A DNA stretch of 64,000 bases from Pseudanabaena galeata CCNP1313 (GCF_029910235.1 NZ_CP112874.1:4206501-4270500), one strand, 5' to 3'. Positions 1 through 9,853 are shown, numbered from the stretch's first letter. The notes: a model not told the origin generated them from the letters alone. A program made the numbers and translations.

Positions 1-3000
1 GTGGCATTTTCAGCATCAACAGTTTCAGCAACAGCAGTAGCGTTAACTGGTAAACGAGGCAACTTACCACCAACTGGCACAGGAGGATAGGCACTACCAT
101 CAGATTTTCGCATGTTCAGAGTAGCAGAACCAGCATTGTAAAAACCGTTAAGATAATCAGCCTTATTATTATTTGTAGCATCGCCTATTAGTGGGAAACT
201 TGAGGCTGTCGTCGTCACAGTAGTTGGCGCAGGGCTATCAAGTCGAGTGTAAGACGTGCCATCCTCACCTGCATAAGTATTTGCGTTATTTGGAAATACA
301 GTTACCCTGACACGTACTGTCTGCGCTGAACTTAACAGACCACGGTTTGACAGGCTGACATTGTAGTTAAAGCGGCGGTATACAGCGTTGTTAGTACTGC
401 GATTGCTACCACCATTAGGATAGGCAGCGCCACTATTATTATCATTGCTATTAGTTACACTACCATCAGCATTTGGTACAGATGTAGCACCATTATTGTT
501 TCCAGTTCCCCAGACAACAGCAGGTAATGTAGTTGATCCTAGTTGGTTCTCTAGCGGAACAACAAGACTATTCTGATTGCGTCTGCGTCCCTCAGGTAGG
601 TTAACGTTACCAGTCAGATCAACCAACATTCCCGTTTCAGGGCAAGGTACAGTTCCATAGCTATGGTTATTACTGGTTTGGAAGGGAGTGCCTAGGTTGC
701 CCATTACCTGCGGATAAGTATAACCATTCGTGGCATTGGAACCATTAACAACCCCGATAGGCATTGGCCAGACGATAAAGGGGCTAGAAGTACAACTACC
801 AGCAAATATTAATTGTTGATTTCCATCTTTATACAGGTCATCAAACCTTAAGAATGACACCCGACGCGCATAGCGGTTATCACTATCCGCGATATATCGT
901 GGTGCAGTTACAGGAGTAGTGATTGCACCTGTAACTGGGCTGTAGTCTGGCAGAGCCGTTGTACCTGCACCATCCTTCAACCAGTCAGAGAAGGTACATT
1001 CACTAGATGGAATCTTGCGACACATCTCCATACCATATTCTCTATGGTTAATCCGACGCTGAATAGGTGTTACACCATTGGCGTTGTAGCTAGCAAGATT
1101 ACCATTCTGGGGATTAGTAAGATCGACATCACCCATCCATAATGTCTGATCATTCGTGAGAATAATGTTGTCTGAGTTAACGCGCTTAATCCAAGGACTA
1201 CTGGTAGCAAAGCTGTTATTAAAGAACCCATTACGACGCAAGTCGATCACATAACTACTATCCTTAATTTTTTCGCCATTGGGATTAAGTTGCGACTGCC
1301 AATTAATACTAGTAGAAGTGTAGGCATTATTACGAAGATCATAGTCTCCATCAGTACGATAGCCATCGCGATAGTTGGCAGAGAGAACTGTTACTGCATC
1401 CGCTAAAACTGTTGCAGGTCGCCATTCGTCACCAAGTGTACAGTTTGTGTTAGAGCCAGGACGACAGGCAAAATTAGCGTCAAGCCTATCTAATGCTCCA
1501 TTGTCTGCATGTCGTTGATAGAAGTTATTCCAAACTGCTGCTAACTCTGGTGCTGTTGGAGGATTGGACAAATTCTCATTGAGCCTTTGTGTAAACTCTT
1601 CGCGTGTATGTCTATTAAAGCTAGGTATTAAAGTCGTATCAGTAGGATTAACGGGATCTCTCTGAGCCTTAATGTATACAGGTAGATTGGATACAAGGGT
1701 TAAACCTTTTTCCCCTTTAGTTGCCTCTGTCCAAGGGAAACTTGCATAAGTTGCATTAGAAACTAGTCCCGTTGCTCCTGTCCCATCGACATTAACAAGA
1801 TTGCCAGTATTGAGGGTGCTGCGCCAGAGACGATAACCATTGATTAAGCGGATACTGCTAGGCTTGCGAGTGGGATCGAGAAGGAAGTCAGTAGAGCTAA
1901 GGTTTTTACGCTTTTCTAGGGAAGTAGGGATGGGATTGCCTGATACATCTACATCATAATAGCTAAGGTCTTCAAGGGCATCTTCGCGAGATGCATAGAC
2001 GATGCCACTGTAAGGGAGCAGATAGTCTGTGGCAACGCCTGAATTATTCCCACCTGAGATTTGTGAACCTCTAAGCCGATCCATGTCAATGTCAGTTGCT
2101 CGAATTTCGAGGGGTTGGCGTTGCTCAATTTCTAGGTCATAAATGTCAGCGCGATTTGGAGTAGCGATCGCCAAACCATTATCAGCAACAGTGTTGGAGC
2201 GAGGTTGATTTCCTTTAGCTGCTTCCGCCAAAGACTCATTGCGGTTAAGTGACTTAACTTCTCTACCATCAAGGAAGGCGCTTTCACGGAAAGTGCCGTG
2301 AGGGAGTTGTACATTGGTTACGGCAGGGTTCCCAGCAATTATAGATGGAGTAATGTTTGCTGTAGTAGGGCTTGAATTAGCTAGAAAAATAGACTTATCA
2401 AGGATCTGTAATGCACAGAGATTAGAATCCAAAGTAGATTGTTGAGGTAAAGTCAAGCCTGCTGCACTCGCTGTAGCAACCCCTTTGTCAACAATAATTT
2501 TTTTCAGAACTTCACGTAATGGCTCATTCACAAAACGTCCATTGGGGAAGATCAAGTTAGCTTGATAGGCTAGTCTTTCTGAATAGGGATTGTTAACATT
2601 GTTTGCAGGGTCTCTAGCAGCATCCTTGAATTTAAAGATTCCATTTATAGGATCATTTCCTGTCAGATTACTGTCATAAAACATGCCACTTGTGGTGTCG
2701 TAAGAAATACCACTAAAGATGACATCAAGAGAAGCTGAAGTTTTGCCGACATTATATACAAGTCCATTGTTTGAGCGACCTTGAATATTGAAGTTCCAAG
2801 GTGCATCAACTACTGTTGTCGTACTGGATGGAACTTGACCATTTCTTGCGGTCAGAGGCGTAGATGGATCGTAGTAGCTGCTAACACAGGCAATAGGAGC
2901 TTGGTAATTATTAGCATCACCGATTGCATTGAAAGCATCATATTTGTAGTGATAGACAGCCGTAGCTCTCATTTGCAAATCACCTTTGCGATTTTCGCGA

Positions 3001-5675
3001 CCTGTATCATTCGCACTCCATCCATCGCCGCCAGTAATCGGTGTATAGTAACCTGCAATCCCTCGCGGTGGTGTCGTTGTAACATCTAGCCATCGGACGT
3101 TACTGGTCATTGGCATCGAATCTGGCCAAACTACATAGTTTCTGCCGTCATCCACGCATCTATTAGGGTCAGTGATATCTAGTGAAGGATCACATTTGAG
3201 TTGAGCAAACTTACGTTCGTCAATATCAGTAATGGGGTTGTCAATTGCTTGACCATTCCAGAGAGGAACACTGGACTCGTCAATATTAAGGGTTGAGATT
3301 GCGTTGCTACTGCGATCATCAGCAACACCTGTGCGGAATCTACTTAAAAAAGTATCTTTAGGAAGACTGCTGTAAATACCTGCGTTTGTAACTACTCGCA
3401 ATCCACCAGTACGGGGTGAAGACTCGGGAGTTTTAGCACTAGTGAGGTTAGCGGGATCTGTAACCGAAGGATCGAGAGCCGCAGAGATTTCCCAGAAGCC
3501 ACCACGATCAGATACACCAAGGTTACTTAGAGGGATCGCACGAGTATTACGATAGCGCTCTACTGAGCTAGCTGTAGCTTCAGAGAGGTCAGTGGAATCA
3601 TTCCAAAATATAGATGAATTGGTTGTAATCGCATTACTTACTTTGTCTGTGACAAACTCAAGGGTATTAGTAATGTCGTTCTTAATGAGCCATTTGGCAG
3701 GGAAGCCATTGCCTACCAGAATGCGATCGCCTAACATCCTCTCATTTGTTGTTATTACCTCCTCTGGATTAATTGCAGCAAGTCTCAGCCTGTTTCCTGT
3801 AGTTAATAGAGTGAAACCATTAATACTATCTAAAATTGCTCCCTTACCATCAAATCCATCCCCTGTTGATAGGTTGAACGCATTATCGGCTTTACCAAAG
3901 GCGGTGTTAGCATAAATCGGTAGCATCCATTTAATCGGTGGTGCTAACTCTGGTGGTTGAGTTGCGTCTACGTTAGGGATAGAAGTTAGCAAAGGACTGG
4001 GAAAGGTATCCGTTCCTCTAAATGGAACTTCACGGAAAGAAACCTTGCGAGTACGTTCACCAAAATAAGCAGCGTAGGCAGTACGTCTCGCTACATTTAC
4101 CTCTGTTTGAGAAGATAGGGCTTCATCTTGAATGCGCTTGACGAGATCCTCTTGTACTGTCACAGGATCTTTAATGCCCGAATAAACAATATTACTAGAG
4201 CTAAAGTTTGCAGGTAATGGGAAAGCAACTGTAGCAGTACCGCGCAAGGCGATCGCTGCATCGACAAGTGCGCCAATCCGATTATTGAAAGCAAAGTCAT
4301 TGAGAGCCAAGTCAGAGCTAAGATTGCCTGTTACGGTGCTATTAACGCTTTGGTTTGTTTCATCAAGCTGTTTGACTCCACCCGCGACCGTATCAGGTGG
4401 TACGCCCACACCTTGGAACAGATGCACATTAACTCGTCCTGTAGGGTTATTAGATAGAGCAGCAGGATTGCTAGTAACGGCATCTCCTTCAACCACATTC
4501 CCCGCAACTAAGATTTCACTATTCTTTTTCTCGTAATAGCAAGAACCAAACAGATTGGGATTAGTCGTAGCTCCGGGGGTTGCAGCTAGGGAACCACCCG
4601 AACTGCTGACTTGGTAGAGCGTAATTGGGTTGTCTGGTGCTGCGCCAACCATGAGGTTGCCAGCGCTATACATTCTTCCATTCAGACGGAAGGTTGCTAC
4701 GTTAACAAGTTCCGTATCTCCTTCAAAGAAGACCGCGTTATTATTTTGAGGCGATCGGGCGCGGTCTTGTTGCAGTTCGACAGCACTAATGGCATTTAAG
4801 CCATTATAAACTTCATAGTTTGCAGCAAGTGCGGCATTAGTGGGAAAACTTGCTGCATCGCTAATGGGAACCGTAACGGCATAAACAAAGAATGATTTGC
4901 GGAGTTTGTTATCGCTAGAGGTTGTCCAGCCACCATCCCCAGCAATATTAGTAACACCCCCAGTAGCTACGCAAGCTCCTGAGAGTGTCGTTTCATCCAT
5001 CGGCAAGGCTCTTGACTCAATGGGAACTACAGGGCGATCGGTAATGGATGGAGGACGAGCGCGGAAGAGAATACTGTATAAACCAAAAGAATCAAATCTC
5101 CCATTGTTATCAGTATCAATTGGGAACTTCCATGCTGTAGATACGTATTCCCTATTTTCAATCTGTGGACTGGTAAAATTAATTCTTGGAGTTGCCGCAG
5201 CAGCATCTCTAAAGTTAAAGACTAGCTGTAAGCGAGTTTCATCAGGCAAAGTATATTTGCCACTATCGCTAGTGATTACGCTGTCTAAGGTTAGTTCAGG
5301 TGGTGTAGTACGAGGCAGCTTGCCATCACTTAAAAGAGCATCAATTTTTGCTCTAGCGCGATCGACGATAGGTGTAGCGGCACTGCGAAATACTTGTTCT
5401 GTTCTAGCATTGGATGCAGTTTGCGCCCGTTCAGAAGACCTTGACACAGTGGTTACCACTAACAAGGTAACAACCAAAGTTACCAAAGTCACAGTTGGCA
5501 ACACGAAGCCAGCCGCCCCCCCCTTTCGCTGCCCCTTTGTTGCACCGAGTAATTGCCTTACAAAACGCCGACTAATGCGAATTGGGCTACCGATTTTATT
5601 CAGCCATTTTCTTAACTTGGCAATAAATTCGGCAAAAAAGCGATTAATTTTACGGCTTTGCTTAGAATCAGACAT
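1..5675 (-). CDS. hpsA: Giant HpsA-like hormogonium polysaccharide protein (3' end outside window)
   Basis: The minus strand is open from an ATG at 5675 to the left edge, giving 1891 codons without a stop. The N terminus is basic (residues 1-52), then has a Gly-Phe-Val-Leu-Pro step at about residue 56 and one hydrophobic segment (about 57-78), followed by an A(K)AKIDAL-type motif. This layout resembles HpsA of hormogonium-forming cyanobacteria, which is needed for the polysaccharide used in gliding and is encoded near pseudopilin-like genes. The Gly-Phe step resembles a prepilin cleavage site but lacks Glu at +5. The rest is a long, Asn/Thr/Ser-rich, probably extracytoplasmic region. The family assignment is from memory of the N-terminal pattern; the hps partner genes would lie left of the window. 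Confidence 0.75.
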   Translation of the reverse strand, partial: MSDSKQSRKINRFFAEFIAKLRKWLNKIGSPIRISRRFVRQLLGATKGQRKGGAAGFVLPTVTLVTLVVTLLVVTTVSRSSERAQTASNARTEQVFRSAATPIVDRARAKIDALLSDGKLPRTTPPELTLDSVITSDSGKYTLPDETRLQLVFNFRDAAAATPRINFTSPQIENREYVSTAWKFPIDTDNNGRFDSFGLYSILFRARPPSITDRPVVPIESRALPMDETTLSGACVATGGVTNIAGDGGWTTSSDNKLRKSFFVYAVTVPISDAASFPTNAALAANYEVYNGLNAISAVELQQDRARSPQNNNAVFFEGDTELVNVATFRLNGRMYSAGNLMVGAAPDNPITLYQVSSSGGSLAATPGATTNPNLFGSCYYEKKNSEILVAGNVVEGDAVTSNPAALSNNPTGRVNVHLFQGVGVPPDTVAGGVKQLDETNQSVNSTVTGNLSSDLALNDFAFNNRIGALVDAAIALRGTATVAFPLPANFSSSNIVYSGIKDPVTVQEDLVKRIQDEALSSQTEVNVARRTAYAAYFGERTRKVSFREVPFRGTDTFPSPLLTSIPNVDATQPPELAPPIKWMLPIYANTAFGKADNAFNLSTGDGFDGKGAILDSINGFTLLTTGNRLRLAAINPEEVITTNERMLGDRILVGNGFPAKWLIKNDITNTLEFVTDKVSNAITTNSSIFWNDSTDLSEATASSVERYRNTRAIPLSNLGVSDRGGFWEISAALDPSVTDPANLTSAKTPESSPRTGGLRVVTNAGIYSSLPKDTFLSRFRTGVADDRSSNAISTLNIDESSVPLWNGQAIDNPITDIDERKFAQLKCDPSLDITDPNRCVDDGRNYVVWPDSMPMTSNVRWLDVTTTPPRGIAGYYTPITGGDGWSANDTGRENRKGDLQMRATAVYHYKYDAFNAIGDANNYQAPIACVSSYYDPSTPLTARNGQVPSSTTTVVDAPWNFNIQGRSNNGLVYNVGKTSASLDVIFSGISYDTTSGMFYDSNLTGNDPINGIFKFKDAARDPANNVNNPYSERLAYQANLIFPNGRFVNEPLREVLKKIIVDKGVATASAAGLTLPQQSTLDSNLCALQILDKSIFLANSSPTTANITPSIIAGNPAVTNVQLPHGTFRESAFLDGREVKSLNRNESLAEAAKGNQPRSNTVADNGLAIATPNRADIYDLEIEQRQPLEIRATDIDMDRLRGSQISGGNNSGVATDYLLPYSGIVYASREDALEDLSYYDVDVSGNPIPTSLEKRKNLSSTDFLLDPTRKPSSIRLINGYRLWRSTLNTGNLVNVDGTGATGLVSNATYASFPWTEATKGEKGLTLVSNLPVYIKAQRDPVNPTDTTLIPSFNRHTREEFTQRLNENLSNPPTAPELAAVWNNFYQRHADNGALDRLDANFACRPGSNTNCTLGDEWRPATVLADAVTVLSANYRDGYRTDGDYDLRNNAYTSTSINWQSQLNPNGEKIKDSSYVIDLRRNGFFNNSFATSSPWIKRVNSDNIILTNDQTLWMGDVDLTNPQNGNLASYNANGVTPIQRRINHREYGMEMCRKIPSSECTFSDWLKDGAGTTALPDYSPVTGAITTPVTAPRYIADSDNRYARRVSFLRFDDLYKDGNQQLIFAGSCTSSPFIVWPMPIGVVNGSNATNGYTYPQVMGNLGTPFQTSNNHSYGTVPCPETGMLVDLTGNVNLPEGRRRNQNSLVVPLENQLGSTTLPAVVWGTGNNNGATSVPNADGSVTNSNDNNSGAAYPNGGSNRSTNNAVYRRFNYNVSLSNRGLLSSAQTVRVRVTVFPNNANTYAGEDGTSYTRLDSPAPTTVTTTASSFPLIGDATNNNKADYLNGFYNAGSATLNMRKSDGSAYPPVPVGGKLPRLPVNATAVAETVDAENA

Positions 5676-6113
5676 ACTACTTTTACCAACCTGACTGCAA
5701 TATACTACCCAAGCAAATTGCAAAAGTTACAAAAATTTTGATTTGATATCGCGGCGATCGCTGTTTTATAGCAGTCCTAAAATGAGCTGCGAGAGCCAAA
5801 AGCCTACATAACAAGGGGCTTAAGCCCCTTGCCTTTCTTGCAAATGATTTAGAATTGTTACATATCGAGGATAAGTGGCGGCGCTTCGCGCCGCCACTCA
5901 TCTTTTTGGTTTTACAGCAATTACCGATCAAACGAACCACAAGAAAAAGCTCAAAAGTGTTTCTTTGGAACACTTTTGAGCTTTTTCTTGGTTAGGGTTT
6001 GAGCGCAAAACGTTGTATGTCCTAAGCAAAACTTATATTGCCATATGAAGATTGCCGAATAAAATGCTAGAAATATAACAACCCTAATAAGAGAGCCACA
6101 AAAGAGGGGGATT
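5676..6113. repeat. Intergenic region with three palindromes
   Basis: This 438-bp divergent gap lies between the hpsA-like gene and the cupin gene. It holds a CAAGGGGCTTAAGCCCCTTG palindrome (5812-5831), a GTGGCGGCGC-TTC-GCGCCGCCAC hairpin (5875-5897) and a perfect 21-bp-stem hairpin with a 7-nt loop (5941-5989). A TATAGCAGTCCTAAAA motif near 5768 resembles the ends of other elements in the window (18132, 60543). A 96-codon minus-strand ORF here is made of these palindromes and is not credible as a gene. Confidence 0.8.
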
Positions 6114-7220
6114 ATGCAGCAAAAATCTACTATCCCATCTAATATCCAGTCACCCCAAACTAGATTTTCTACTTTCGATCCTCGTTATTTTTCTCGGATT
6201 ATGGCTACTTCTGAGCCGATTACCGATGAGTGGCGGCGCTGGATTGCGGATAGTAAGTTTGCGGGTATTGATGATCACATAATTGTGCAGCAGCTAATTG
6301 TACATGGGATTAGTCCTAGTTCAGCAAGGTTAGAAGTAAGCTCTGTCAATGAAAATCCTTATTTTCAATCAGGACATAAATTTGTCCAATTACTGCAAAA
6401 GTCTGAATCCTATGCCAATATCATCGCTGAGTTAGCCTCCCTTGCTCCGCATTCTCAATCCATTGACAGTAAACCTGATATCTCACGAGCTGATTTTCTA
6501 GCAAATTACTATGCTAAAAATACTCCCATCATCCTTACTGAGATTACGAAAAATTGGTCAGCACTTTCCCTTTGGAATCCTGATTATTTAAAAGATAGTT
6601 ATGGTCAGGTCGAGATAGAAGTACAAGGCGATCGCGATCGCGATCGTTTATATGAAATTAATGTTGACCAGCATCGCCAAAAAATGCGAATGGCTGATTA
6701 TGCTGACAATGTTGTAAATGGTGGCGAAACGAATAACTATTACATGGTGGCAAACAATGGCAACCTCGAAAAAACAGCTTTGCGAGGGTTGCTAAATGAC
6801 ATTGAGATATTTCCTGAATATCTCAATCCTCATGATGTTGATGGCAAAGTCTTTTTCTGGTTTGGACCTGCGGGAACAATTACCCCTTGGCATCACGATC
6901 CTGCAAATCTAATATTTGTTCAGGTCTATGGTCGTAAAACATGGAAAATCATTCCACCCTACTACACTCACATGATGTACAACTATCGTGGAGTTTTTAG
7001 TAAAGTAGATGTTGAGAACCCTGATTATGATAAGTATCCATTATTTCAAAAAATTCCCATTATTGAAGTGACCTTAAATCCAGGTGATGCCATATTTATG
7101 CCTGTTGGTTGGTGGCATGCAGTCAAGTCACAGGATATTAGCATCTCTATGTCTTTTACCAATTTTGTATTTCCTAATAAATATGAATGGAAGTATCCTG
7201 CAATTTTTAATGATAACTGA
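6114..7220 (+). CDS. JmjC/cupin_8-type Fe(II)/2-oxoglutarate oxygenase
   Basis: A 368-residue protein with a C-terminal JmjC-like (cupin_8) fold. The metal ligands are visible as HxD at His260/Asp262 (in PWHHDPANL) and a distal His at about 335 (in GWWHAVKS). The downstream Lys and Asn side chains expected to hold 2-oxoglutarate also appear (VYGRKTWKIIPP). Such proteins hydroxylate protein or small-molecule substrates; the substrate here is unknown. The ATG at 6114 follows an AGAGGGGG ribosome-binding site. The stop codon TGA (7218-7220) lies inside the terminal inverted repeat of the MITE that begins at 7216, so the C terminus ...Asn-Asp-Asn is set by the element. Confidence 0.85.
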   Translation: MQQKSTIPSNIQSPQTRFSTFDPRYFSRIMATSEPITDEWRRWIADSKFAGIDDHIIVQQLIVHGISPSSARLEVSSVNENPYFQSGHKFVQLLQKSESYANIIAELASLAPHSQSIDSKPDISRADFLANYYAKNTPIILTEITKNWSALSLWNPDYLKDSYGQVEIEVQGDRDRDRLYEINVDQHRQKMRMADYADNVVNGGETNNYYMVANNGNLEKTALRGLLNDIEIFPEYLNPHDVDGKVFFWFGPAGTITPWHHDPANLIFVQVYGRKTWKIIPPYYTHMMYNYRGVFSKVDVENPDYDKYPLFQKIPIIEVTLNPGDAIFMPVGWWHAVKSQDISISMSFTNFVFPNKYEWKYPAIFNDN

Positions 7221-7380
7221 TGTTACATGGATAGAATTCTACGATCATCTAAGTCTAGGGCTGGCACGGGGGCACAGCTCTACAAAAATCTAAATTATTG
7301 GAGTAGGGGCAATCCCCCCGTGGTTGCCCTGTCGTGCTAGCAACCAGAGATTCATCATCTGAGTTCCACGTAACATCAGT
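7216..7380 (-). mobile_element. MITE derived from the IS1380-family element, copy 1
   Basis: A 165-bp element bounded by ACTGATGTTACATGGA and the inverted TCCACGTAACATCAGT, with flanking GATA on both sides (7212-7215 and 7381-7384), a 4-bp target duplication. Its inside carries an inverted pair of GGGGCAATCCCCC-type segments like those at the left end of the IS at 9854-11651. Relative to the copy at 56934-57099 it is in the opposite orientation. It has no coding capacity and must be moved in trans. Confidence 0.85.
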
Positions 7381-7384
7381 GATA

Positions 7385-7400
7385 ACTGATGTTACGTGGA
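7385..7400 (+). repeat. Solo terminal repeat of the same MITE/IS family
   Basis: A stand-alone ACTGATGTTACGTGGA directly after the GATA target duplication of the MITE at 7216-7380. It is not followed by the rest of the element. It suggests that the MITE inserted at, or recombined with, the end of an older copy. Confidence 0.7.
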
Positions 7401-7450
7401 GCCATCACTCCCCCCCAGCCTATCTCTCCCTTGATGGGAGAGTAGATCAT

Positions 7451-8065
7451 CTATAGCAGGTTAACTTCTCTAGTTGTGGCATACAAAATCGCTCTAATCA
7501 CAAAGCCGATCGCTAGACTGCTAATTGTCACTCCACCAAATAATTGCCAAATCATTTTTTGAGATAGATCGATATAGGCTAATTGTCTGCCAATGAGGGT
7601 AATTGCAGCAGCGATCGCACCAATAGCAGCACTCGTCACCCAACTGATCGGAATCAGTAAAACTAGTAATGAAGTCTGCACCATAAATCCAATTGTGATC
7701 GATGTGGCGATAATCTCAATGATAGATAGCTTTTTTTCTGGTGCAGTGTCATAGCGGACATCCTGAAACCCGATTAAATACAGCCCTAGGCAGACACCCG
7801 CAGTAATCAAGCTGTAGGTGATATCAGAGGATTGCCAATAGACTGTAATCACGGCGGCGATCGCTGCCAATAGTCCACCCAAACTTTGAGGTATGGCAAA
7901 TATGGCAACAACACTCAATACAAACAATAGACCTCCGACTAGATAATCACCAACACGCAATAAAGTGCATAGTTGAGTACCGATCCATCCATAGGCGATC
8001 GCGATCGCGGTTAGAGAAATTAGCAAGCGATACCCAATCTCAAGTCTGCCGATTTTGAGCGCCAT
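7451..8065 (-). CDS. Polytopic membrane protein of unknown function
   Basis: 204 residues with about seven hydrophobic segments and very little soluble sequence, so an integral membrane protein. The longest polar stretch is a short loop around residues 100-115 (FQDVRYDTAPEKKLS). I recognise no family motif. The gene stands alone on the minus strand, upstream in direction of the MITE and downstream of a palindrome-rich gap. The ATG at 8065 is the only reasonable start, because the hydrophobic region begins at residue 11. Confidence 0.7.
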   Translation of the reverse strand: MALKIGRLEIGYRLLISLTAIAIAYGWIGTQLCTLLRVGDYLVGGLLFVLSVVAIFAIPQSLGGLLAAIAAVITVYWQSSDITYSLITAGVCLGLYLIGFQDVRYDTAPEKKLSIIEIIATSITIGFMVQTSLLVLLIPISWVTSAAIGAIAAAITLIGRQLAYIDLSQKMIWQLFGGVTISSLAIGFVIRAILYATTREVNLL

Positions 8066-8453
8066 GACATACCACCATTTTTAAGTCGATGCGAACGGAG
8101 AAGTTGCGATATTAACGCGGTATCAAAAAGTATAGCAATCGTCAGTCCGTCTAATACCAAAGCACAAAATGGCGGAGCCATTTTGTGCTTTTATAGCTAC
8201 CGTCGATTGTGTTAGGACAAAATCAAAACCCAAGAAGAGAATGGCGGCGCGAAGCGCCGCCATTCTCTTCTTGGGTTTTATGTCCTCATACACTTGGCGA
8301 CAGCTATAAAACCCTTGCTGGGTTTGATTCTCAATTCATAAAAGTGTCGCCACACCTTTGTGAATTGGGATAAGTAGCTGGGCATAATTAAAACCCAGAT
8401 CCAAAGCCTGAGGCGCACGCGCAGCGTGCGCCTCAGGCTTTGGATCTAGCGAC
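8066..8453. repeat. Intergenic region: nested repeat elements and palindromes
   Basis: The gap is filled with repeats. A 'B-type' element (from TAATACCAA at about 8153 to about 8360) has a 14-bp-stem hairpin (8160-8190) and an AATTCATAAAAGTGT hairpin. It is interrupted by an 'A-type' element (8192-8308). At 8397-8447 there is a perfect palindrome with 24-bp arms and a 3-nt loop, just after the stop codon of the DUF58 gene, a likely terminator. The half-site AAGTAGCTGGGCATAATTAAA at about 8371 matches the ends of the C-type elements at 26281 and 37149. Confidence 0.8.
8192..8308. mobile_element. A-type palindromic element (MITE-like), copy 1
   Basis: A 117-bp element with imperfect inverted ends TATAGCTACCG and GGCGACAGCTATA. 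An inner long hairpin is centred on a GGCGGCGC-GAA-GCGCCGCC core, with the flanking arms AAACCCAAGAAGAGAAT. A copy almost identical over its full length lies at 30251-30367, and diverged copies lie at 12477-12577 and 36522-36632. Here it splits a B-type repeat, which argues that it inserted. Confidence 0.75.
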
Positions 8454-9701
8454 TTAAAGCGTTAGATAACCTTGAAGTTGCGATCGCAAAGATTTGTAAC
8501 TTGTATCTTCAGCATCTAGCATTGTTGCAATTGTTAAGCCAAGCGATCGCTGATTGGGAACTGATACTTGTGATGATTGTCCTGACGCTTGCCATAGTAA
8601 CCAACGGCTCCCAAGGGGCAAATAGCCTATGCTGTCGCTACGATGGGATATCCAAACTACAGGCAAATCAGGCAAGTCCTTGAACAGATCGGCGGAACTC
8701 GTAGCCATATTTACGGCGGCTAAGGTCTCTAATACTGCGCGATCACTCTGGACGATACCTGTATCATTTGTCCAGAGTCTGACACTTAGCTTTGATCTCT
8801 GAGCATAGAAATAGAGCGAAGCTGCCGCTACTACCGCCTCTTCAAAAGCTTGAGGCTCCCATCCGACAGAATTATCGAGGGCGATCGCCACTTCTTGCCC
8901 TCCAATGGTGACTTCCAATTCTCGCACCCGCAATTCACCAAACTTGGCACTAGTCCGCCAATGGATTAATCGGGTTGGATCACCCCAACGATAGGGACGC
9001 AAAGTCTTCGTTAAACCTTCGGTGGCATTGCTGTAATTATGGTCATCGCTATATTGGCGCGGATTCGTATCACTTCCTAATTGATCAACCAAGGGACAGC
9101 GATCGAGGGGTAGCACCGTTGGATAAATGATCGCTTTGTGTCCCGATGGACAAGCGCGACGACTGCGGAATAATCCCAAGGGGCTGGCGGTAGCAATTTC
9201 TGTTGATCGAAACCAAAATACGCCGCGCTTAGTAGTTTTTGCCTCATAGTTCCAGTGATATTCCTGAAGTGGTGCAATCATCTCAATTACCACTTCCTGT
9301 TGCAAAATATTTGAAAGATTTTCGGGTAAGATATCACGCACTTCCAGTAATCTCTTGTCAGTTCGCCCCGTATTTTGAATAGTCAAATCCACCCATAGAT
9401 CATCACCCACACTGACTGGATCAATCGGCGATCGCTTTACTACCATTTCCGCTAATAGGCGCTTGGGCATAACTGCCCCTACAATTAATAATGCAAAACT
9501 TACGCCACTAATTACATAGAGCCAACCCGAGAGGGTATTGGTCGCCGCCATAAAGAAGAATACTGTTAAAGCGGTAAACATCCCCCCAATAAACTCTGGT
9601 GTCGCAAATCGCCATTCTAACCATTTAAAAAAGCGTTTAATCTTAGATATTTTTTTCGGTTTAGAACTACGCTGTTGGCGATCGCTTTGGCTATTTGACA
9701 T
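8454..9701 (-). CDS. DUF58 domain protein
   Basis: 415 residues. A basic, soluble N terminus (1-34) is followed by two transmembrane segments (about 40-85), then a beta-rich region and a DUF58 domain with the characteristic RPYRWGDPTRLIHWRTSAK signature (about residues 237-256). A von Willebrand A-like portion follows, with VAIALDNS as the DxS-type metal site remnant. DUF58 proteins usually sit beside MoxR AAA ATPases and act in envelope or complex maturation; no MoxR gene is in this window. The gene is monocistronic, and its 3' end runs into a strong palindrome (8397-8447). Confidence 0.85.
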   Translation of the reverse strand: MSNSQSDRQQRSSKPKKISKIKRFFKWLEWRFATPEFIGGMFTALTVFFFMAATNTLSGWLYVISGVSFALLIVGAVMPKRLLAEMVVKRSPIDPVSVGDDLWVDLTIQNTGRTDKRLLEVRDILPENLSNILQQEVVIEMIAPLQEYHWNYEAKTTKRGVFWFRSTEIATASPLGLFRSRRACPSGHKAIIYPTVLPLDRCPLVDQLGSDTNPRQYSDDHNYSNATEGLTKTLRPYRWGDPTRLIHWRTSAKFGELRVRELEVTIGGQEVAIALDNSVGWEPQAFEEAVVAAASLYFYAQRSKLSVRLWTNDTGIVQSDRAVLETLAAVNMATSSADLFKDLPDLPVVWISHRSDSIGYLPLGSRWLLWQASGQSSQVSVPNQRSLGLTIATMLDAEDTSYKSLRSQLQGYLTL

Positions 9702-9775
9702 ATGGTTTTTGTTGTATTTTAGCGCAGGAGCAGCCTGATCAAAATTGATCAGGTAATACCAATATTAATTACAAA

Positions 9776-9826
9776 CCCGAACCCGTAAAGTTGCGCCCCG
9801 CAGGGGCGCAACTTTACGGGTTCGGG
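9776..9826. terminator. Perfect 24-bp-arm palindrome
   Basis: Arms CCCGAACCCGTAAAGTTGCG(CCCC) and the exact reverse complement, separated by GCA. It lies between the DUF58 gene start and the left end of the IS. It would form a very stable hairpin. It is not at a gene's 3' end here, so a terminator role is less certain than for the others. Confidence 0.6.
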
Positions 9827-9853
9827 TAATTTATTTTGCACAAGTACTTAATA

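Noticed and set aside
2132-4799. Several 60-107-codon frames on both strands
   Set aside because: They are all shadows within the giant minus-strand hpsA-like frame, which is open but not closed in the window.
4897-5694. 265-codon plus-strand reading frame
   Set aside because: Antisense to the hpsA-like gene, without family features; the minus strand is open for the whole region.
5683-5973. 96-codon minus-strand frame
   Set aside because: It runs through three palindromes and has no conserved pattern.
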